Shown in pieces: positions 7,513 to 12,077 of a DNA stretch of 12,077 nucleotides. Origin of the DNA: Lachnospiraceae bacterium (GTDB taxonomy: Bacteria; Bacillota; Clostridia; Lachnospirales; Lachnospiraceae); contig JAGCSS010000111.1 in assembly GCA_017964055.1 (NCBI GenBank), positions 1 to 12,077 of the forward strand. The letters are read 5' to 3'. The first letter of the stretch is position 1. The number at the start of each line of letters is the position of its first letter. Made by a program: the position numbers and the translations under genes. The notes below the pieces were generated by a model. The model was not told where the DNA came from and searched no databases. It saw only the letters and a list, made by a program, of their open reading frames with translations.

Positions 7513-7541
7513 TTGACCGAAACAAAGTTAAGTGATAATAT
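7513..7541 (+). promoter_or_regulatory. Promoter of the ABC-F leader transcript
   Basis: TTGACC (7513-7518) and TAATAT (7536-7541) have a 17-bp spacer, close to the sigma-A consensus. Transcription would start near 7548, about 270 nt before the ABC-F start codon. Confidence 0.8.
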
Positions 7542-7654
7542 ATCTGTTAGTATTAATAAAAGAAAGGCGTACGCTGTGCGAGAGTGATCCGATGAATATT
7601 CGATAAGTTGACGGCAATTACAGACTGGTGACGCTCCTTGGAGGGGGCTTGTTT

Positions 7655-7804
7655 GTGTATGCCGAAAGCGGATCGAAGTATTCATTCAAAACTGTCAGTA
7701 TCAGGCTGCGCAAACATACATTTAGGCTGTTTTGCCTTTATGCGCCTGTATATCGGTTTATTGACTGCTTCTCCGCTTTCGGGGAAGCGTTTTTGTTTAT
7801 GTAA
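7655..7804 (+). CDS. Candidate leader peptide ORF (49 aa) upstream of the ABC-F gene
   Basis: GTG 7655 lies 7 nt after the very strong SD GGAGGGGG (7640-7647) and opens a 49-codon frame. It starts MYAESGSKYSFKTVSIRLRK and ends GEAFLFM with TAA 7802-7804, inside the ABC-F SD (AAGGAG 7803-7808). Such a stop position would couple leader translation to ABC-F initiation. An alternative leader frame, using TTG 7653 or ATG 7659, reads Leu-Cys-Met-Pro-Lys and stays open in frame with the ABC-F gene, without a stop. Which frame is used cannot be told from sequence. The peptide has no recognised domain; its probable role is regulatory. Confidence 0.4.
   Translation: MYAESGSKYSFKTVSIRLRKHTFRLFCLYAPVYRFIDCFSAFGEAFLFM
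7767..7794 (+). terminator. Attenuator terminator before the ABC-F gene
   Basis: The arms GCTTCTCC (7767-7774) and GGGGAAGC (7781-7788) pair with one T-G wobble around a 6-nt loop, followed by G and TTTTT (7790-7794). It lies 9 nt before the ABC-F SD, so it would stop transcription before the coding region unless disrupted. Confidence 0.8.
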
Positions 7805-7817
7805 GGAGATGATATAT

Positions 7818-9419
7818 ATGGCACAGATAAGAGTGAGCGATCTTACATTTTCCTATGACGGCAGTTCGGATACCGTCCTGGAGAATGTGTCGTTTAATAT
7901 TGACAGTGACTGGAAGCTGGGCATGATAGGCAGGAACGGCAAGGGCAAGACGACCCTGCTGAACCTGCTGCTCGGTAAATATGAATATAAAGGCAGTATA
8001 TCGGCGGGGATCGGTTTCGACTATTTTCCGTACGAGGTAAGCGGCGAACAGCTGAAAAGTACGGCGGACGAGCTGGCGGCTTTCTGGAAGCCTCATGCCG
8101 AATCGTGGCAGATACTGATGCAGATAAATCAGATAGGGCTCGATCCCGAGCTGCTGTATCGGCCGTTTGAGACTCTCAGCCACGGTGAGCGCACACAGGT
8201 GATGCTGGCTGTACTGTTCGCGGGAGAGAACGAATTCCTGCTGATAGACGAGCCGACGAATCATCTGGATACGGATGCGCGTCAGACCGTAAAGAGATAC
8301 CTGAATTCGAAAAAAGGCTTTATCCTGGTATCTCATGACCGAGATCTGCTCGATGCGGTATGCGATCATGTGCTGGTCCTGAACCGCAAGACCGTTGAGG
8401 TCCAGACGGGAAACTTCTCGTCTTGGTGGGAAAATAAGGAAAAAAGTGATGCCTTCGCAAAGGCCGAGAACGAAAAGCATCTGAAGGAGATCGGAAAGCT
8501 TAAAGCTGCGGCCGACAGAGTAGGCAGATGGGCCGACAAAAGCGAAGGCTCGAAGATCGGCTTCGATCCGACAAAGGAACACGACCGCTACATGGATACG
8601 CGCGCTTACATCGGATCGAAGACCAAAAAGATGCAGACGCGCGTGAAAGCCTTTGAAAAAAGGATAGACCGCGAGATAGAGGAAAAAGAAGGCCTGCTGC
8701 AGGATATTGAAACGGTGAACGACCTGAAGCTGATGCCGCTGCGCTTTCATAAAGAAGTGCTGGTCGAGGCAAGAGATCTGTCTCTTTGGTATGAAGGTGC
8801 CGATCATGAGCTGTTCGCCGGTATGCGCTTCCGGATAAGGCGCGGCGGCAGAGTGTTCCTTGCGGGGGAAAACGGCTGCGGCAAATCGAGCATCATCAAG
8901 GCGATACTGCAGAAGCTTGCCGCGGGAGGTCTGAATTCGCCTGCGATGCAGCAGTCCTTTGCCGGGAATGCGTTTACAGACAGTCAATCCGGGTTGATCA
9001 TCGACGGTACCCTCGATGTTTCGTCGGGCCTTATCATATCCTATATCAACCAGGATACTTCATTCCTGTCAGGATCCCTGCAGGATTTCTGCGAAAGGCA
9101 TGCTCTGCAGTACAGTGTGTTTCTCGCGATACTCAGACAGCTCGATTTCGGCCGCACGCAGTTTGTCAAGAATATGGAGGATTTCTCCGAAGGTCAGAAG
9201 AAAAAAGTGCTGATCGCGGCGAGCCTGCTGACACCCGCGCATCTGTACATCTGGGATGAACCGCTCAATTATATCGATGTTTTCTCACGCATGCAGATCG
9301 AGAAGCTGATACTTGAGTTCGAGCCCACGATGCTGCTGGTGGAGCATGATGAGCGCTTCAGGGACCGCGTCGCGACAGATATCGTATCGATAGGTGCCTC
9401 ACAGGTGACAGCGAAATAA
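7818..9419 (+). CDS. ABC-F ribosomal protection protein, Lsa-like
   Basis: This is a soluble twin-ATPase protein of the ABC-F family. Antibiotic-resistance members bind the ribosomal E site and displace lincosamides, pleuromutilins or streptogramin A. The 533-residue product has no membrane segments. NBD1 has Walker A GRNGKGKTT (38-46), signature LSHGE (120-124), Walker B LLIDEPTNHLD (141-151) and VSHD. An interdomain linker (about 200-300) is charged and helical. NBD2 has Walker A GENGCGKSS (350-358), signature FSEGQ (456-460), LYIWDEPLNYIDVF and VEHD. The openings 'LTFSYD' and 'WKLGMIGRNGKGKTTLL' and the second Walker B 'DEPLNYIDVF' resemble Lsa/Vga-type proteins, not housekeeping EttA or Uup. 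About 20 extra residues (roughly 375-398) are inserted in NBD2. ATG 7818 is chosen for AAGGAG at 7803-7808; the upstream in-frame extension is leader sequence. Drug spectrum is unproven. Confidence 0.9.
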   Translation: MAQIRVSDLTFSYDGSSDTVLENVSFNIDSDWKLGMIGRNGKGKTTLLNLLLGKYEYKGSISAGIGFDYFPYEVSGEQLKSTADELAAFWKPHAESWQILMQINQIGLDPELLYRPFETLSHGERTQVMLAVLFAGENEFLLIDEPTNHLDTDARQTVKRYLNSKKGFILVSHDRDLLDAVCDHVLVLNRKTVEVQTGNFSSWWENKEKSDAFAKAENEKHLKEIGKLKAAADRVGRWADKSEGSKIGFDPTKEHDRYMDTRAYIGSKTKKMQTRVKAFEKRIDREIEEKEGLLQDIETVNDLKLMPLRFHKEVLVEARDLSLWYEGADHELFAGMRFRIRRGGRVFLAGENGCGKSSIIKAILQKLAAGGLNSPAMQQSFAGNAFTDSQSGLIIDGTLDVSSGLIISYINQDTSFLSGSLQDFCERHALQYSVFLAILRQLDFGRTQFVKNMEDFSEGQKKKVLIAASLLTPAHLYIWDEPLNYIDVFSRMQIEKLILEFEPTMLLVEHDERFRDRVATDIVSIGASQVTAK

Positions 9420-9446
9420 AAAAGTCAGCCGATCCGTAAAAAATGC

Positions 9447-9475
9447 TTGCTTTCTCTTTAATGCTATGATATTAT
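9447..9475 (+). promoter_or_regulatory. Promoter of rplS
   Basis: TTGCTT (9447-9452) and TATTAT (9470-9475) have a 17-bp spacer, giving a start near 9482 and an 87-nt leader. No terminator separates it from the ABC-F gene, so some read-through is possible. Confidence 0.65.
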
Positions 9476-9489
9476 ATTACATCGTGAGT

Positions 9490-9556
9490 AATGGTGTTCC
9501 GCTGTACCGAGCCGATAAACAACGGGTAACGCAAGGTAGGATGAACAGCATAATTT
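9490..9556 (+). promoter_or_regulatory. Probable L19 (rplS) leader RNA
   Basis: The compact leader between promoter and SD contains CCGCTGT (9499-9505) able to pair with ACAACGG (9519-9525) with one mismatch. GGTAACGCAAGGTAGGATGAACA follows in two blocks. Its position and layout resemble the bL19 autoregulatory leader described in Firmicutes, where L19 represses its own synthesis. This identification is from memory of the motif and not a covariance search. Confidence 0.45.
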
Positions 9557-9568
9557 AAGGAGGTTCAT

Positions 9569-9916
9569 ATGAACGATATTATCAAAAACATTGAGAATGC
9601 TCAGCTTAAAGAGAGCGTACCCGAGTTCAACGTTGGTGACACCGTAAGAGTTTCTTCACTGGTTAAAGAAGGTAACCGTGAGAGACAGCAGGTATTTGAG
9701 GGAATCGTTACCAAGAGACAGAACGGCGGCGCAAGAGAGACATTCACCGTTAGAAAGATTTCGGACGGTGTAGGCGTTGAGAAGACCTGGCCTTTACATT
9801 CACCCGTTGTTGCTAAGGTTGAGGTTATCAGACATGGTAAGGTAAGACGTGCAAAGCTTAACTACCTTCGCCAGAGAACAGGAAAGGCTGCTAAGGTTAA
9901 GGAAGTTATCCGTTAA
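9569..9916 (+). CDS. rplS: 50S ribosomal protein bL19
   Basis: bL19 sits at the 30S-50S interface and contributes to intersubunit bridges. The 115-residue product shows the family blocks [60 protein letters not shown] and [20 protein letters not shown]. Length is normal. ATG 9569 follows AAGGAGGT (9557-9564) with 5 nt spacing. It has its own promoter, probable leader and a strong terminator, so it is a single-gene unit. The usual trmD-rplS adjacency is interrupted here by three accessory genes. Confidence 0.97.
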   Translation: MNDIIKNIENAQLKESVPEFNVGDTVRVSSLVKEGNRERQQVFEGIVTKRQNGGARETFTVRKISDGVGVEKTWPLHSPVVAKVEVIRHGKVRRAKLNYLRQRTGKAAKVKEVIR

Positions 9917-9933
9917 TTTTTTACGTAGTCTGC

Positions 9934-9967
9934 AAGGGACCGTATCCGTACGGTCCCTTAAATTTTT
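9934..9967 (+). terminator. Intrinsic terminator after rplS
   Basis: A perfect 11-bp stem (9934-9944 with 9949-9959) and a 4-nt loop are followed by AAA and TTTTT (9963-9967). It ends the rplS transcript. Confidence 0.9.
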
Positions 9968-9969
9968 AT

Positions 9970-9998
9970 TTGCCTATTCCATCCGCTGATAGTAGAAT
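9970..9998 (+). promoter_or_regulatory. Promoter of lepB-rbgA-rnhB
   Basis: TTGCCT (9970-9975) and TAGAAT (9993-9998) have a 17-bp spacer, immediately after the rplS terminator. A second -10-like TATAGT (9999-10004) overlaps it. Confidence 0.6.
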
Positions 9999-10041
9999 TA
10001 TAGTGTATGAATAATTTTGATTTGCGAGGATTTACTCTTTT

Positions 10042-10701
10042 ATGAGCCTTGATTATGATTTTGACCGGGCCGAACGTATCGAGAAACGGAAAAAGTTCCT
10101 CAAAAAGTTCTTTGGCTGGGTTTTGGCGCTCGGGGCGGTGATCGCGCTGGCCTGGGCCATTACGACATATGCCCTGGAAAAAACAAATATGGTCGGAGAT
10201 TCGATGGAGGCCACGCTTTCTTCCGGAGATACGATACTGATCGATAAGCTGCTGTACCGCATCAAATCACCCGAACGTTTTGACGTTATCGTGTTTAAGA
10301 AGGACGGCAAGGAACACAGCTATTACAGTATCAAGAGGATCATCGGACTCCCAGGCGAGCATGTGCTGATCGCCGACGGAAAGATATATATTGACGGCGT
10401 TTTGCTCGAAGAAGAGACCAATGTAGAGGATATACTGCTTCCGGGTCTGGCATCCGATGAGATCCTGCTGGACGGGGATGAGTATTTTGTACTGGGCGAC
10501 AACCGCAACAACAGCGAAGACAGCAGGTTTTTCAATGTCGGCAATGTTTTCTCGGAAGAGATCATAGGAAGGGCCTGGATCAGGCTGAACAGATTCGGCC
10601 TCATCAGCAAGCTGAACATGCGTAATGATGACGTTAAGGCCGAAGATGCGGATGACAGTGCGGAAAGCGCTGACACACAGGAAAAGGACGGAACAAAATG
10701 A
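10042..10701 (+). CDS. lepB: Type I signal peptidase
   Basis: This membrane-bound serine protease removes signal peptides from exported proteins. The 219-residue product has a short basic cytoplasmic start and one transmembrane helix (about 24-45). Box B is NMVGDSMEATLSSGD, with nucleophile Ser54. Box D is YYSIKRIIGLPGE, with general base Lys98. Box E is YFVLGDNRNNSEDSRFF. Single-TM architecture is typical of Firmicute SipS-type enzymes. The C-terminus carries an acidic tail (about 194-217, rich in Asp, Glu and Ala) beyond the catalytic fold; it is unusual and of unknown role. ATG 10042 is preceded by GAGGA (10026-10030) at a somewhat long 11 nt. The stop overlaps the rbgA start (ATGA), indicating translational coupling. 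Confidence 0.95.
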   Translation: MSLDYDFDRAERIEKRKKFLKKFFGWVLALGAVIALAWAITTYALEKTNMVGDSMEATLSSGDTILIDKLLYRIKSPERFDVIVFKKDGKEHSYYSIKRIIGLPGEHVLIADGKIYIDGVLLEEETNVEDILLPGLASDEILLDGDEYFVLGDNRNNSEDSRFFNVGNVFSEEIIGRAWIRLNRFGLISKLNMRNDDVKAEDADDSAESADTQEKDGTK

Positions 10702-11567
10702 GCGACAGCCCCAATGCTATAAACTGGTACCCCGGGCATATGTCCAAGGCCAAGCGGCAGATGCAGGAGGACCTGAAAATAATCGACGCGGTAGTTGAGA
10801 TACTTGACGCGAGGATACCTTTCAGCAGCAAGAATCCCGACATCGATCAGATGGCCAAGAACAAATACCGCATTATCATCCTGAATAAGGCGGATCTGGC
10901 CGATAGATCGAAGACCGACGAGTGGAAACGGTATTACGAGAGCAAAGGCTTTTTCGTGAGCGCCGTCGATTCGCGCAGCGGAAAAGGCATGAAGGAAGTT
11001 GTCGAGCTGATCCGCAGGGCATGCGCGGAAAAAATTGAGAAGGACAGGAAAAAAGGCATATTAAACCGCCCCATACGCGCCATGATCGCGGGCATACCGA
11101 ACTCGGGAAAGTCCACCTTCATCAATTCCATGGTCGGCAAGGGCGCGGCAAAGACAGGCAATAAGCCCGGCGTTACCAAGGGGAAACAGTGGATCAGACT
11201 GAACAAGGACATCGAGCTTCTCGATACGCCCGGCATACTCTGGCCGAAGTTCGAGGACCGCAGCATCGGCCTGAAGATCGCATTTATCGGTTCGATCAAC
11301 GATGAGATACTTTTCCCTGAGGAGATGGTCTGTGAGCTGATCGGCATACTTAAAAAAGAGTATCCCGGCACGATAGACCAAAGATACGGCGAGGGACTCG
11401 AAGACATCGAGAACAGTTTTGAGATACTCGGCAAAATTGCGGTTATCCGCGCGTGCCTAAAAAAGGGCGGCGAGCCAGATACCGAGAAAGCGGCCAAGCT
11501 GGTCATAGACGATCTGCGCAGCTGCAAACTGGGCAATATCACATTGGAAAAGGTGGCCGATCTATGA
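10698..11567 (+). CDS. rbgA: 50S ribosome-assembly GTPase RbgA (YlqF)
   Basis: RbgA is a circularly permuted GTPase needed for late 50S assembly, including stable incorporation of uL16. The 289-residue product opens with the family signature [14 protein letters not shown]. Its G motifs appear in permuted order: G4 NKAD (63-66), G5 SA (88-89), G1 GIPNSGKST (132-140), G2 PGVT (157-160) and G3 DTPG (176-179, in [14 protein letters not shown]). The C-terminal helical domain (about 190-289) follows. Length is usual (280-290 aa). It starts within the lepB stop, with AAAAGGA (10682-10688) as SD, and overlaps rnhB by ATGA. In many Firmicutes rbgA lies between lepB and rnhB or next to rplS, as here. 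Confidence 0.96.
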   Translation: MSDSPNAINWYPGHMSKAKRQMQEDLKIIDAVVEILDARIPFSSKNPDIDQMAKNKYRIIILNKADLADRSKTDEWKRYYESKGFFVSAVDSRSGKGMKEVVELIRRACAEKIEKDRKKGILNRPIRAMIAGIPNSGKSTFINSMVGKGAAKTGNKPGVTKGKQWIRLNKDIELLDTPGILWPKFEDRSIGLKIAFIGSINDEILFPEEMVCELIGILKKEYPGTIDQRYGEGLEDIENSFEILGKIAVIRACLKKGGEPDTEKAAKLVIDDLRSCKLGNITLEKVADL

Positions 11568-12077
11568 CAAAGGCTGAGGAACAAAGGGAATTAAAGCGTC
11601 TCGCAAAGCTTGAGGCAGAGCGTGCCAGGATCGAGACCATGAAGGAGTTCGAGTACAAATACGCGGACTGTGAGTTTATCTGCGGCATCGACGAGGTCGG
11701 ACGCGGCCCGCTGGCCGGCCCTGTTTACGCTGCGGCCGTGATCCTTCCCAAGGATAAGGAGATACTGTATCTTAACGATTCGAAAAAGCTCTCCGAGAAA
11801 AAGCGCGAGGAGCTCTATGACGAGATCATGGAAAAGTCTGTCGCGGTAGGCATCGGACAAGCCTCATGGGAGCGGATCGACGAGATAAACATTAAACAGG
11901 CGACGCTTGAAGCCATGAGGATGGCAGTCGGCGCACTTTCCGTACAGCCCGACATGCTGCTCGTGGACGCGGAGCATATACCGGATATCAATATACGGCA
12001 GGTCGGAATTATTAAGGGGGACGCGCGCAGCATTTCCATTGCCGCAGCGAGCATCAGAGCCAAGGGTACGAGGGACC
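11564..12077 (+). CDS. rnhB: Ribonuclease HII, 3' truncated by window end
   Basis: RNase HII nicks RNA-DNA hybrids and single ribonucleotides in DNA, removing misincorporated rNMPs and primers. The 171 visible codons begin [20 protein letters not shown], a charged helical N-terminal extension seen in Firmicute RnhB. The catalytic [19 protein letters not shown] segment supplies the first Asp-Glu pair; [18 protein letters not shown] and the [11 protein letters not shown]sp follow. The last visible motif, [14 protein letters not shown], corresponds to the highly conserved SIAAASIIAKVTRD, with Ile-to-Arg and Val-to-Gly changes. ATG 11564 overlaps the rbgA stop, and AAAAGGTGG (11548-11555) is the SD. 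No stop is reached; the remaining C-terminus lies beyond the window. Confidence 0.95.
   Translation, partial: MTKAEEQRELKRLAKLEAERARIETMKEFEYKYADCEFICGIDEVGRGPLAGPVYAAAVILPKDKEILYLNDSKKLSEKKREELYDEIMEKSVAVGIGQASWERIDEINIKQATLEAMRMAVGALSVQPDMLLVDAEHIPDINIRQVGIIKGDARSISIAAASIRAKGTRD

Larger units (their letters stand above)
7548..7817 (+). promoter_or_regulatory. Attenuator leader of the ABC-F gene (antiterminator/terminator switch)
   Basis: This long untranslated or leader-coding region precedes the resistance-type gene. It contains, in order, a strong SD GGAGGGGG (7640-7647) with leader start codons at 7653-7661, an antiterminator arm (7662-7672) and a terminator hairpin (7767-7788, T run to 7794). 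The ABC-F SD AAGGAG (7803-7808) follows. The 11 nt at 7662-7672 are perfectly complementary to 7772-7782, so antiterminator and terminator exclude each other. A GC-rich palindrome GCGTACGC (7567-7574) and a 4-codon ORF MNIR (ATG 7592, stop TAA) lie upstream but have no clear role. Ribosome-mediated attenuation is known for several ABC-F and tet genes. The direction of switching here is inferred. Confidence 0.7.

Noticed and set aside
7592..7606. Four-codon ORF MNIR as the attenuator leader peptide
   Set aside because: The SD-like GAGTGA is weak, and the much stronger GGAGGGGG site lies downstream next to the antiterminator; it remains only a minor possibility.
7797..8987. Minus-strand open frame of 396 codons opposite the ABC-F gene
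   Set aside because: The plus strand encodes a complete ABC-F with all motifs; the opposite frame has no recognisable motif and arises from codon bias.
10934..11584. Minus-strand open frame of 216 codons opposite rbgA/rnhB
   Set aside because: It is Ser/Pro/Leu-rich as expected for an antisense shadow; rbgA has every G motif on the plus strand.
1..12077. CRISPR arrays, tRNA or rRNA genes, insertion sequences, integrase or att sites
   Set aside because: No direct-repeat arrays, cloverleaf sequences, transposase or recombinase motifs, or terminal inverted repeats were seen by eye.

Overview
The window looks like the chromosome of a low- to mid-GC Gram-positive Firmicute, most likely a fibre-associated Lachnospiraceae (Butyrivibrio relative). 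The evidence is the ffh-rpsP-khpA-rimM-trmD-rplS-lepB-rbgA-rnhB housekeeping order, strong AAGGAGG-type ribosome binding sites, a BspA-like LRR/CHAP surface protein and a mannanase lipoprotein. Genus cannot be fixed from this sequence alone. Both window edges cut genes (ffh on the left, rnhB on the right).

Layout, left to right. (1) 1-759: the 3' end of ffh, with an apparent 1-nt deletion that separates the Met/Gly/Lys-rich tail from the M domain, then rpsP and khpA, closed by a strong intrinsic terminator. (2) 860-2824: a secreted LRR + CHAP amidase-like protein with an InlB-type repeat, as a single-gene unit with its own terminator. (3) 2852-4240: a clear promoter drives rimM-trmD, which overlap by 4 nt. 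(4) 4291-9419: three accessory genes sit between trmD and rplS. They are a CBM35-like + GH26 lipoprotein, a convergent PAS-like/GAF/GGDEF diguanylate cyclase whose stop codon abuts the mannanase stop, and a divergently transcribed Lsa-type ABC-F ribosome-protection protein. (5) 9447-12077: rplS with a structured L19-type leader and a terminator, then a separate promoter for lepB-rbgA-rnhB, which are joined by ATGA overlaps.

The core genes all serve translation or secretion: SRP targeting, 30S and 50S proteins, 16S maturation (RimM), tRNA m1G37 methylation (TrmD), 50S GTPase assembly factor (RbgA), signal peptidase and RNase HII. The accessory genes divide this conserved cluster into at least five transcription units, several with a recognisable promoter (five of the six proposed have 17-bp spacers).

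The most interesting region is the roughly 270-nt leader of the ABC-F gene (about 7548-7817). It holds a sigma-A-type promoter, a leader ORF with a very strong SD, and a terminator hairpin just before the ABC-F ribosome binding site. An upstream 11-nt segment is perfectly complementary to the terminator's left arm and loop, forming an antiterminator. One reading frame of the leader contains Leu-Cys-Met-Pro, as in the tet(M) leader peptide (which begins MLCMP). This looks like an antibiotic-responsive attenuator of the ribosome-protection type placed in front of an ABC-F gene.
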